From Fallopia convolvulus (lineage: Eukaryota > Streptophyta > Magnoliopsida > Caryophyllales > Polygonaceae), in the NCBI GenBank assembly GCA_964016875.1, contig OZ024727.1:7898893-7962892 (forward strand): a stretch of 64,000 nucleotides of DNA. Reading direction: 5' to 3'. Both the position numbers and the translations under genes were made by a program. Below, piece by piece: positions 32,201-44,357 of the stretch. The stretch's first letter is position 1, and each line of letters starts with the position of its first letter. The notes beneath the pieces are model-generated. The model had not been told where the DNA came from, ran no database searches, and saw only the letters and a program-made list of their open reading frames with translations.

Positions 32201-33388
32201 CAAACTCCGAAGTTGTTCATTGATTATCCTCGCCTCCTGAGTTAGCAGATGAAGGTGAACCAAGAATGAGCAAATGGCGTCCAAAGATAATGAAGGGTGA
32301 CAGAGAAAGCAGAAGAATGTCACTGGGCAATCGACCCGTTGAGCATCCCTAACTGTCACATAGGATAAAGCTAGTATAAGTAGATGAATTGTTTTGTTTT
32401 GATGCATCAAAACTTAATTTAACCCAATTATAAGGTGATCTTCTCCAAGAAGCACCCGACTTACGTTTTCTAATTGATTTTTTCCGAGTAACTATAGCAT
32501 TAGCAGAGGTTCATTGAAAATGTTTGAGTAAATGCAAGATCGACTAGCAAAATATTAGAACTTCATCTAACATGGTTAAAGATTAAAACATTTCTATGAT
32601 ATCAAATATATCACTATAAAAAGCATAAAATATCATAATTGGAAATAATATTTAACGTAGAAATAAGATTGCCTCTAAAATCTCCTAAGGTTATAATAAA
32701 TGAGTTGCGGTAAACAATAAGGTACTTTTTCTCATTGAGGTAAACACAAACATATTTTTGGAGTTTAATTGTATGTATCTAGTCTTCTCATCGAAAAATG
32801 AGTTAATATAGTAAAAATTGCAATGCTTGATAACAAGTTAATTTGTGAATTTTTTTTTTCCGATTGAATCCATCTCAAGAGAGTAAAAATAACCAAGTCA
32901 ATTTTAAGGAAAAAAAAGAAGAAAAAAACAAGACTGATTTTTCCTCTTATAAGATAAACCCTCTGATTTAATGCAATTTAATGTATTAAATTGGACAGTC
33001 CAAATAGAGACACAAATACCTTATTATCCATCAAATCTCATCCAAAATACCTTAATGCCCCTAAAAAATTTTAAATACCAAACTATCTCCAAAGGGTAAT
33101 TATTATTATTTATTTTTTTGTCTTTTCAGCCAAACATCAAAACGAGAAGGGAATTTTTATACATACCGAGTGAACCCACACCAACCTAACAAAGTAATAA
33201 TCAAAATTTGGAGATTACAAGAATTCAAGAGCTAATGTATTTAGATTGCGATTTGAGTCCAAAGCAAAGAAGCATCATTATTACAATCTCAGTACGAATC
33301 TGGTTGACAAGTATTTCAAACTGTATTTTTTTTTGTTCTTGTTGTGGTTCAATAGGGAGCCAGAAATAAATACAAGTAAAGCTGCTCA
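32201..33388. other. Spacer, no gene seen
   Basis: AT-rich and non-coding; includes the probable 3' UTR of the minus-strand FMN/FHY gene at its right end. Poly-A and poly-T runs near 32845 and 32910. No repeat boundary recognised. Confidence 0.5.
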
Positions 33389-36300
33389 TCAAGTACGAGT
33401 AAGGAAAGGGTCATTCCTGTGCTTGGCATAAAGTGGAAGATCCAGGGCTCTCCTCGCAACATCGCCGTCCTCGTGGATCTTTGTTACGAGGCTTTCAAGA
33501 GATGGAAAATTCGCCTGTTCCAATACAAAAACGGTTCATGAATCACACATTTGAAGTTTCTTTCTACACATTGAAATCAGCTACTCCCAAAGAATTTGAT
33601 CAACTTCAAATTTGATATCTTTGGACAGAAACGGCAGTCACAAAGCCTCTATCATCTCAATGAGGAAGTCCAGAAAGTACTGAACTGTTTTCAGCCTATG
33701 TTGCTTGGATACAAAAATAAATACATAGTTGAACTATTTTGAAATGCTTCCTATGTATTTACTAGTGTTCCAAAAACAATGGCATTGGTCCAAGGCAAAA
33801 TACTTTTTTCAGCCAATCTAGCATATAACAGAAAAGAAAACACCCAGATAAGATCAGTAGTAGAGCACTAATCATGTTCTGCAAAATGCATAAGAGAATG
33901 GAGTGTATGATTATACCTCAGGACGGATATAACCAACAACGACCAGACGCAATTCCTCACCATAGAAATCTTCACCAAAATCATGAAGCAGCCATGGTTC
34001 CTTTAAAAAAGAAGGGGAGCACATTCAGAGGGAGAACAAGGAAGACAAGAGAAGATGACGGCTGATAAGAAATGGAGCTCGACTCACTATAGTCTTCTCT
34101 GAATTATTAAAGAATGGGTTCCAGCCAATGCTCATGACCATCTTGTAAACACCGCGTGTTGGCAGTCCAGCCCAGCCAAAGAATACACCGGATGGATGCT
34201 CTGAAAGGACCTCAGAGTAGCCTTCAGTGGACAAATTTGCTGTAAAAGACTAAACTGGTTGATTATTATATCCTCACACGCCTTTTCACGATGAGAATGA
34301 CAAGCACTCAGACAGAAAATGAAACATTATACATACATATGCAAGTCGCAAACAAACAACCAATCAATATCTACCCAGTGTATCCCGCATGAGCAGGGTC
34401 TAGGGGGTCGAGTTGTACACACTCTTACAATCTTACCACAAGCATGTCGAGAGGATATTTCCGATGGACCCAAATAAAGCATAATCAAAGAGCAATAAGG
34501 GAAAAAACCGAAAATCCACAGCAAAAGAGCATACATAGCACACAAACCATACTAGAGCAAGAAACAGTAGAAAGCACACATAACACACCAAACCCTAAGC
34601 CCTAAACCCTCAACCCTAAACTCTAAAAACCCACCTGCTATCTAGACATACACAAACAAATTATTATGAAATATATATAATCTTAGAAGAAAAAAGGTCA
34701 TGATGTAGCAAGCAAATAGAATATAATTAACAATTGAAATAGAAGACCTGCATCAGAAGAGAACCAATGTTTCTAGATCTTATAACCTGCTCCCAATAGA
34801 CAGCAGGAATGCTCCTTATTTTTACAAGAAAGAAGGGCAACAATGGGGTCAAAATATCTACTCGTATTTGCACATCGTTTCTTCAAGATTTAGAATCTTT
34901 TAGCCTACTTGTTTCAACTTTACCCATATTTTCAAAAGTCCAATCACCCTGAAGTACCAGTAATTCAGGCGTGAAATCATTTAAAAATTTGCAAATAGAA
35001 ATCTCAAAGGCAGGCACATCAGAGAAATTGTGCTAGCACAATGAACATCACAAAAAACTATCAAAAGATTTTCATCAGAAGAAATAAATCCTTGGCAAGA
35101 GTAGCTATTAAGAAATTAAATGGGAGAGTAGAAGATGAATCACAAACCTGTGGGAATTCCTAGCACCTTTGACCCACGACCATATCCTTTAATGACCGGA
35201 CCCCCCATGCGCCAAGGTTCTAAAGGCAATGTGCCATCAACCCCTGTCATTACAAAAATATTAAAAGGTTCAACCACTAGAACAAAGCTTGCTTGCATGC
35301 AGTTCAGATGAAGTAACACTGTAACGGGCTGTTCAATCTTACAATCTTCAAACGGAGGTAATCCCCAAATCTCTGGTCGCAAATCATATAGAGAATTGAT
35401 TACTTCATCAGCTGATGTGTACAGATGTGTTTGCTTTGGAAGTGATGGTACAGCAACCACAACCATTCCAGCAGCTTTCCCCGCCGTGATGCCAGAACTA
35501 ACCTAGGTCAGATCACAACATTCAGAATAAAATAGCTTTCCATATACATATAAACTACTTGAATTCCAACATAATCATAAAACTACAGCTTCAAGCTGAA
35601 AAAAAATAGCTAGAAGCTAGATCAGTAGGAAAGACATTTAAAATTATCCTTCGCTCAATATAATGAACAAACTTTGGTCTGTCAGCAAAGGCAAGCTTAT
35701 TAATAAGGGAACCAACTTTCATTTTTACCACAGGTTGAAAGCATGTAGTTTCTATAAACACCTGTTTATTATATATATATGCACAATTCATTTGAAATAA
35801 TAAAATAAGGCACTCCAATGTGAAAGACACTCACAGGTATCTAGTTTTGGAGCACATAAACTTGTCACATTTTGGCATTTTGGTTCATAGACTCTTGACA
35901 TTTTCTTAGACAGTGTCCGAAAGTTAACAAGGATTTTATTAAAAAAATCCATGTAATGATGGAATTGACATAGCTTATTTGAGGATTATAACCGGTCTTC
36001 ACAACAAAACACACTTACATACAAAGCCCACAAAAGATGCCTTCCTGCAAAAAGACAAACTAACATCCCTGGCAATGACTTATAGGGTCCAATAAGGAAT
36101 GGTCATTCTTAACTAGCATTGGCATTAACGAAGAAGATTGAAAGACCAGCCATATTTCCTAGGCATGTGTCCCTTCTGCAATTGCATACTACAACATCTT
36201 TATAAATTGGTGTGGATGTGCTTGACACATAATCAATGCAGAAGATATGTTAATCAATTTCAACAAAAAGATTCCCATCAGTGCACATCACAGCTTATAC

Positions 36301-38764
36301 AAGAGTATAGCATATTAATGTGTATGCCAAGGGAGAATGCATTATGAATTTACAGAGGAAACATAAAGTCTTACAAAGGTAACCTTCCAACAAGTATGAT
36401 CTATATACTTTGCAGTCAAATTTTGGAGCAAAAGGTGTTGGTAAAAGTCTGTAAATAAGACTTAAAAGAATATTTATTTAAAAGAAAATATAATTCTGAA
36501 ATTAGAAGGGAGTAATCCTGATTTGTTAAAATCAGTGGCAGTGATTTACATTGGATAACTTCCTAACTGCTGTAAACTGAAATCCTATCTGAAATCTGAA
36601 TTAACTGGCGCTGAGACAATTCAGAAATTCTCTATAAATAGAGAATGTTTTCTCCACAAGGAAATTAAGAGAGAAATTCAGATTTGTTGACTGATTTTCT
36701 AGAGGGCATTGTTGTATCCTAGGAGGTGAATTTCTCTGAAACCCTACAACAATTAATAAGGGGACAAATACCTTTTTAAAGATAGTGATCTTTTCATGCC
36801 TCAAAGCAAGTTCTAAAACCTTATTCCCACAAAAGGTACCTAATGTTTCAATGCATATACAATCATACTGCACAAAACTATAGGTTGAGGCACTTACACA
36901 GAATCTTCAATGACAAGGCAACCAGGAGGTTCAACATTTAGCCGCTTAGCTGCTTCAAGAAATCTAGTAAAAAAAAAAGAGAAACAACAAAGTAAGAGAT
37001 TAGCTAACAAAAAATACACCTATAGGCCATAAATGAATTTTTTTTCTTAATCAAGTTTCACTGACATTTCAGGAGATGGTTTCCCGTTTGTCACTTCATC
37101 ACCACCGACTATGACAGAAAAGGACTGTTTCCAACCTATCAACAGTGCAGTAGAGGGCTCAGATTACAGATAGGCAAACACTAGCTTATACAAAACATTT
37201 GTAGCACATTGACACAGTATAAAACATGAAAAAGTAGATGTTCGTACTTTGATAATACCTTGATGAAAGGATATTTTAAGCTCAATATTTTCTTTGGAAG
37301 AGTTTGAGGCCAACGCCATTGGTACACCATGTGAACTTAGGTGCTTTATCAGCCGGTTTGCCCCTGGGAGAGCTTTAATGTTGCGGCATCTACCACAAAA
37401 ACATAATGACATTTAATATACAGTGAATCAGTTCAAGAGAGAAAAATTAGAACATGAACCCCTAGGAGAGCTTCAATGCATATGCAATCATAAGATAAGC
37501 ACACGTGATAAAAATAAGGAACAACAAATTTTGTAAATCAAAAGAATTAAACTCAGCTAGCACATTACTCATATAAACCAAAAGAAATATACATTGCTAA
37601 CACATTTTCTCCAGCACAAGACGACAACAATAACAACAACATTGACCCAGTGAGGTTTCTCCAGCACAAGAATGTGCTTGTATTCCTTGTAATTTGAGCA
37701 TGTATATATCATCACAACTCACATGTCATAGACATCAATAAATTCTAGTTTGAAACTCCTAAGCCTTTATTCTCCTTGACATGAGACTGAAATTGGATTC
37801 CCTACATTCCAGTGCAATTGTAGAAAAATTGCAGGTAAGATCTATAAAAAAAATCGTGAATAATGGTGCAAAACACAAGTGTGACTTTATACTACCTGCA
37901 TGATATTGAAAAAAATTAAGTAAACACGTAAACATGATTTTTTTTTTTTTTGCATTCAAGCAGCTTATGTAACATTAGTTAGTTCGCAGTGTGTTAAAAT
38001 TAAATAGTATTTGGAAAACTAAGATTCTCTATTCTCAAGAAATGTTAAAACATAAAAAATAAAGCCTTCAATACAAAATTGCCAAAAAATAAAGGAGCGA
38101 ATGAACAAGTGTACAGCATTATTACTGATCAACAAACGCAGGGTTCATGTCTGATAACAACTCATCTGCTGTGCAGGGTAGATTGTAATCTTCCACAACT
38201 GCTTTTGAGGCTTCCCAAGGGGTTTTCCCTAAAACTTTACCAGCCTCTCGACCATCCCATTGCTTTCCATACTTAGTCAAAAGAATTTTTAAAATGTCTC
38301 GTACCACACCATCTACAAATGATAGAAAAATCAATAAATCATTATTTGAAAGCAACTAGTTGCACATATCCCATTTTTACTGTCAGGTTTTGGCCATTTA
38401 GAAAACAAAAGGCCTTCAGAAAATAATGAACAGCTACCTAGATGATTTAATTTTATGTTCCAACAATTAAAGATGGACAATCAAAAATTCAATGATCACT
38501 GATCATAATCACTTCCCGGTTCCAAAATACAAGCTCATCCGTCCCTAAAACGCCTTTAAAAATTACTGGAACTGATGAAGACAACAATTATTGGTCCGTT
38601 GACTAGAAATACAGAATCCAAATCAATAATCATAAACACCTCGAGATAATATCAGATATCAAGATCCATGAGCTAAACAAGCCAAACAGCTCACCTGTGT
38701 TAAGAAGTGTACCATCCAAATCAAGGACAACAGATGACAACTTCAAGGGCTTTGTGATGGACAT
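33389..38764 (-). CDS. FMN/FHY: Bifunctional FMN phosphatase / riboflavin kinase
   Basis: Ten exons join to 378 codons plus stop: 38764-38695, 38312-38126, 37389-37259, 37135-37066, 36963-36898, 35497-35343, 35243-35148, 34239-34088, 34000-33917, 33514-33389. All introns are GT..AG and all phases agree. The N-terminal HAD phosphatase half has DLDGT (Asp15, Asp17), 'LASNSS' (112-117), Lys148 in 'GKPSP' and 'VIEDS' (170-174); it hydrolyses FMN to riboflavin. The C-terminal half is riboflavin kinase: 'GGPVIKGYGRGSKVLGIPTA' (240-259), 'GVFFGWAG', 'MSIGWNP', and 'EPWLLHDFGEDFYGEELRL' with the catalytic Glu310. Arabidopsis FMN/FHY (At4g21470), recalled as about the same length, has the same order. 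No break was found, so the gene looks functional in flavin cofactor turnover. The start at 38764 follows an AG that may end a 5'-UTR intron. Confidence 0.95.
34590..34628. repeat. Telomere-like repeat in intron 7 of FMN/FHY
   Basis: Four to five imperfect CCCTAAA units (AAACCCTAAGCCCTAAACCCTC...). The location is between exon 8 and exon 7 of the minus-strand gene. Interstitial telomere motifs (telo boxes) are common near plant genes; a role here is not shown. Confidence 0.85.
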
Positions 38765-39100
38765 CTTCAAGCCAAGTCACTGCCAAATAGGCATTAGACA
38801 TGTCAATTTAAAAATATAAATCAAACTCGTCGTACAAGATGAGGAATTAGGTTTTCTTCATTTTGATTTAGCAATTTTCACATTGTATTTTCAAAGAGGA
38901 TTCACATCCTCCTCCAATTGTGAAGAAATGACGGACCGGAGTGGGGGCCAGTGGGGGCCGGTGCCCCCACGTCCGTCCGGCGGCGAATACCATAGAGAGG
39001 AGTAGAAGAGGACCGATTGAGGTCTGTCGGCGGCGGGTAGAGATCTGATTTTCAGAAGCGGGGTTTAGGAAGAAGAAATTGCAACAAAATGACGTCATTT
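38765..39100 (-). promoter_or_regulatory. 5' leader and upstream region of FMN/FHY
   Basis: On the minus strand the 15 bases before the ATG follow TTTGGCAG, a good acceptor, so a 5'-UTR intron is likely. Farther upstream (38935-39040) is a GC-rich stretch that can fold around GGTGCCCCCAC/GTGGGGGC-type inverted segments; it may be the first leader exon. No TATA box is evident. Confidence 0.4.
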
Positions 39101-39952
39101 AAAAAAATTTCCTTCTGCTTTCTTATTTTTTATTTTTAATACAAAAAACACCCTTGGTCAAATTAATTAGGGTAAATTACAGAAAATCACCCTTATCTAA
39201 CTGAGTTTATAAAAAATTATCCTTTATTTCATTTTTTTTTACGAAAAACCACTCTTAAATTATATTTCATCTTCATTTAATCACCCGAACCAATTTTTCA
39301 TCTAATTTTATGTCAAATAAGGGTCAAAAGACAAAATTGCCCCTAAGGAATTTGAATAGGCTCAAATCGCATCACCCAAACTTGTACGACAACCTATAAA
39401 ATCATGATATATAGCTCCACAAGACTCATAGTAGGTTAGACCATGAATATTAGTGAGCCCCTAAAATCCCATAAACCCATTTTTTATTATTTCTCCCCCT
39501 TCCACATCATTTTACAATCCCCCAATTTTATTTCACAAAATCACCCTAAATATCAATGAAACCATGAAACCACTTTTCATTTTTCTCAATTCCTAACAAC
39601 TATTTATTTCTATATACAAGTTTACAAATATACCCCCAATTTATAATTATATATATATCTTACTTAGGTCATATTAATTTTATTAATTACAAATTCGATT
39701 ATTTTATTTTGAATTATGATTGTAAATTTGTTTTAAATTCCAAAAATATTTTTTTCGTTAAAATTTAATTAAGGGCATATTAAAACAAGAGATAATTTAT
39801 AACTAAATCAAGCAAACATATTTCATTAATTGAACTGAAATATCAATCACAACAGAGATAAAAAATACATAACAAATTACATTAAACAAATTAAAAGAAA
39901 CAATATACATGAAACGAATACATAATTTTCATCATAAAAGATAAACACAACA
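39101..39952. other. AT-rich spacer with a MULE-like terminus
   Basis: At 39165-39360 phrases such as 'AAAATCACCCTTA' and 'AAAACCACTCTTA' lead to 'GGGTCAAAAGACAAAATTGCCCC'. This is the same architecture as the terminal repeat of the Pack-MULE at 2619, though sequence identity is low. No inverted partner was found. The remainder is AT-rich and non-coding; it should include the right (3') end of the PIF element, whose terminus I could not place. Confidence 0.4.
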
Positions 39953-41525
39953 TCATTCATCATCATCATCATTCTCATCACCATTCTCATCATAATAAGC
40001 CCCAAATCTTTCCCAAACGTGCTCCACCAAATCCTCCTTAAGTTGGTGGTGTGTGACCCGATTCTGGAATACATATCGACGCTCGATATAGTTGTTGAGA
40101 TTTCGGTCCCTAGGCAAAAAGGTCTCATTCGATCCTTGGTGTTCTCCTTCAATTGGAGGAACAACATACCCATTGGTTTGATATTCAGCTCTTTCATCTT
40201 CTACAATCATGTTGTGCATGATTATGCAAGCTTTCATTATCTTTCCAATATTCTCAGGCTGCCACGATAATGTCGGGTTACGAATTACTGCGAATCTGGA
40301 TTGCAACACACCAAATGCTCGCTCGACATCTTTGCGCCAGCACTCTTGTTGTTAGGCAAATAATTTTGCCTTCGGGCCTTGAGGGGGTCTGATGGTTTGG
40401 ACAAATGTCGCCCAAGAGGGATAGATACCATCCGCGAGATAATATCCCATGTTGTACTCGTGCCCATTGACCGTAAAGTTTACATTTGGGGCTACACCTT
40501 GTAGAACATCATCAAAAACAAGAGACCGATCAAGAACATTAATATCATTGCACGTAGCCGGTGTACCAAAGAAAGAGTGCCAAATCCAAAGATCGTATGA
40601 TGCAACAGACTCTAGGATGATAGTTGGACCTTCATGGTCTCCACGGTTATACATCCCTTTCCATGCAGTCGGGCAATTCTTCCACCTCCAATGCATACAA
40701 TCGATGCTCCCTAGCATCCCAGGAAAGCCTCGAGACTATCTTACACTTAGTAGGTGTTGTATGTCCATAGAAGTTGTTCGCCTTAGATACTCACATCCAA
40801 AGGAATTTATGATTCCATCAACAAAATAGTACAAGCATTTCCTTGCAGTATCAGCACCGATACGAACATATTTGTAATAACTGCGGTTTTTGAGTATATT
40901 TTTGAATTTTTTTCGGATATCCTTTTAATCTCTTTGTCCGTTTTAACGCTTAATCCAATATTTTTATTGGAAATTAAATCCTAGAAAATTCTTGATGATA
41001 TCCTAAAATCACAAAGAAATGATTTTATGGATCGGTGTGAATTCTAGGATTTTTCAGTGGAAAAAGAATATTTATTGGATAAGTCGTCTTTTTAATTATG
41101 TACTGTAAAGGATTTAAAATACGAAACGGAAGCCTTAGAAATTGAAGGTAGCGTTATAAAATCATGGAAAGTTGATTTTATTGGTCTACATAATTTACGG
41201 GATGTTTTGTATTTAGTAAGTTTTTCCACCCGAGGTACATAATTTTACCGCTTTAACGCGAGTCCCGTTCCGGGACGGGAAATTCCATTTAAACCGCCTT
41301 TCTATGCTTAACAAGGAAGGAACCTAGGAGAAAGAATTCTTCTAATTCATCCACGACATATCTTTATGCCTCGTCAAAGTCTATCAATAAGCTTCAAAAG
41401 GAACCCGAACCAAGAGGACGACGGACTTGGAGAAACCTTCACCGCCGGCGTTCTTTTTTGCCCTTCCACCTCCGTCTCCACCCTCCACCTCATCTCTTCT
41501 TCTTCCTCTCTAATTTGTGAGCTTG

Positions 41526-42944
41526 AGCTGTGATAGCTTGCATATAGGAGTAGTTAAGATGCATGTTTTATATATGTTTTAGATTGGTTTTAGATTAGTT
41601 TTTATGTAGTTTTTAGGTTTTTGTGTTATCGGGTATTATGCGCTAGTTTGCTTGGTTCTACAGGTTTTTAGGTTATGGAGCAGCAGCGGGGCGAGTACAG
41701 ATGGATCATGGTGGTGATGGACGAGGCAAAGGAGCTAAGGAAGCTAGGACATGCTAGGAGAAGAGCCAAAGCAAGGAAGAAGACATGCCGAGTTTAAGCC
41801 AAAAGCTCGGGTTGAAGCCGAGCAACAAAGCCGCGCAATCCCAACTGGGAAGGGAAAGCACGGGATGACAACAAAGCGCGGCCGCGCATTTCGGGAACGA
41901 AGCCGCGTATTTGGGAGTTTCAACGGACGCGTGTTTTGGGCCGAGATTGGTTTTGGGCTTTGGCATGTTGGTTTTTGGGCTTGTGTTATCCGAGTATGAG
42001 GTTTAAGATATAATGTTTGAGGATATTTTTAGGAGCATATAAATACTTTATGTTAGTTTTATTTTTCAGAACTTTTGGATCATACTTTTGGAGGCTAGGG
42101 TTTTCTCTCAAGGAAGAACTTTTGAACCTTTGTAAGTTTGATTTTAATTTAATTATGCATTGCTAATTCTTTTGTGTTTGACTAGTTATTGAAATCATAG
42201 ATTGCATAATATTGTGAGGTTTGATTGATTCTCATCAACTTGAATAGGTTTTATTCCCTGTGCTTAATTAAATCAGAATTTATCTAGGGTTTTGTTAGAT
42301 TGGCCACCTAATAGAATTTCTAGGTTAATTTACAACTAATCTGATTAATGCCCGTTCAAGGTTGATTAGATAAAGTAGCATCTATAATTGTTTGGACCCG
42401 TTTGGGCTATTCAATTGTAGAAGGGAATAAATCCACAAATAACTTAGATGTCTGTTTGCTCTAAGTGTTTGTTTCTATTGATAACTTGATTCGTAAAGCT
42501 GTTGTTTAATTGAATCTAGACGTTGTTTTAGGTTGTTAAATGATTAGGGTTGTTTAGACTGTTAGTTCTTTCAACTATTTATGAAGTTTGGGTCATAATC
42601 GTTAGTAGGAGTATAATCCACAATAGATTATTCAAGGGAATTAAGAATCAAAAGAATCAATGATCAATAAGCATGTCTATGATGGATTTAACTAGTTGAA
42701 CATATTTCTCTCTCATATATTTACAATCAATATTTGCATTCACACTTAGGTTTATTTTGCATATTAGATTAGTTAGTTACTCAATCATCCATAAAACCCC
42801 CTTATTTAGTTACTTGGCACTTAAGTAATAACATTAATACACGAGTCTCTGTGGGATTGACCCTTACTTACCATGCTACTAAGTTTGGTTAAGTTAGGAT
42901 TCTTTGATAGGTATAACGACCACTGAAAATACCTCATCAAGCTG
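41526..42944 (+). mobile_element. Inner solo LTR (Athila/Tat-like) with AGCTG duplication
   Basis: 1,409 bp (41531-42939), starting TGATAGCTTGCATATAGG and ending ACCTCATCA, flanked by AGCTG (41526-41530 and 42940-42944). The end resembles plant Athila/Tat LTRs: 'CTGTGGGATTGACCC..TTACTTACC' about 80 bp before the terminus. It has a TATA-like CATATAAATAC (about 42036-42046). No internal element sequence follows, so it arose by LTR-LTR recombination. It lies within the outer solo LTR. Confidence 0.8.
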
Positions 42945-44190
42945 CTGCAAAAATGAGGAACAAGAACCATGGAAAGAATCAGGCGAAACGACAAGCTCGG
43001 GAGGAAAGAATTCATACCGTCGGTAGTCTTTCTCGCCTCGTTGTACGTCGCCTCCGGCGATCGTTAGCTTCTCCGACCACCACCCACCGCAAGGGCCACC
43101 GTCGGGCAACGCCCAGCCACCCTTGGGCTCGGGGATCGAGCCACTATCGAGCCAAACGAGCCATGGGCTCGAGTAAAGGTATTTATGATCAAAATTAATT
43201 AGCGGGTTGATTGCGGAGCCACCGTAAGGGCCTTTTGGTTCCGCTTTGCTAATTAAATTTATGGTTTTTATAATCTTGACGTTGATACGGTCCCACGGGT
43301 TCAAACCTCTCATGAAACGGACGTCCGGATCTTCAGTTATAGCGAATACAAGTTTTGACGTCGATTGACAGGTTAAGGACTTCGGATAATTACTCGGGAT
43401 TCGTTGTTAATCCGTTTGATCCGATATTTGGTCACCTTTAAGAAATGTTTCTAATTAACAATTTTTATTTAGAAAATTGTTTCAAAAGTGAAGCGGATAA
43501 TTAGTTATAATTCCGCCAAGATGGCTCCTTAAAGCATGATAACTAAGGATTTATTATATATCGATATTCGGAAATTAAATCGTTTATCGATTAGGAAGTT
43601 GTAGAGTTGAGAATACAACTAAGAAGTGTTTCTGTGAGCTCGTTGTTGAGAAATCCTTTTGTTATGTTTGGTAGAAGGGTGATAAAGATTACTGTTGAAT
43701 TGCTAAGGACGTTGAGCACGTCTTCTAAGGCAAGTGGACGATTCTCTCTTGCGTTATGGTTATTAATGAGGAATTGAATTCCATTTGTTCCTCATGTTGG
43801 GAATAATTTGTATGTTGAATATAGTTTAATAGGTTGTTATTTTGTTAGAAATAACGACCATGTCGTTATTGCAGTTTTTGCGCTAGAACTGAACTTAGGA
43901 CCGTTGTGTGACCTTGCGTGATTAGTTGTCTCATGCGGAGACATTGTTGTAAAGTAAGAGAACTAGAGATGGGAGTTTAGACTCCAAGACATCTCTTTAG
44001 TGGTCCTGTGCTGAAACACTGTTGCAAAATAGGTAGTCCAGGGGTAGGAGTCGAGTCTCTAATGACCTCTTTATAACAAAATCTGTATTGGGGGCGTAGC
44101 TTGCTAGCGTATCCCAATATTGGAGTCATGACTCATGTCACGCTTCACGTTGAAGGAAGACAATGGTGCACTCTAGCTAAGTGCAATTGA

Positions 44191-44357
44191 TACTCGGTTG
44201 TTGGCCGAATCTCGGTTGTTGGCTGAGCATGTATAAATGATCATGGATGAAATAGGCCCTCTGATCTCGGTTGTTGGCCGAATCTCGGTTGTTCGCCGAG
44301 GATATATGTAAATGATCATGGATAAAATAGACGCTCTGATCTCGGTTGTTGGCCGAA
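44191..44357. repeat. CTCGGTTGTTGGCCGA short repeats in the outer LTR
   Basis: Five near copies of an 18-bp word (CTCGGTTGTTGGCCGAAT) are arranged in two larger units of about 93 bp that share TAAATGATCATGGAT. They are internal to the outer solo LTR. Confidence 0.85.

Noticed and set aside
33246..38276. Plus-strand ORFs across the FMN/FHY locus
   Set aside because: They are antisense or intronic to the ten-exon minus-strand gene and match nothing.
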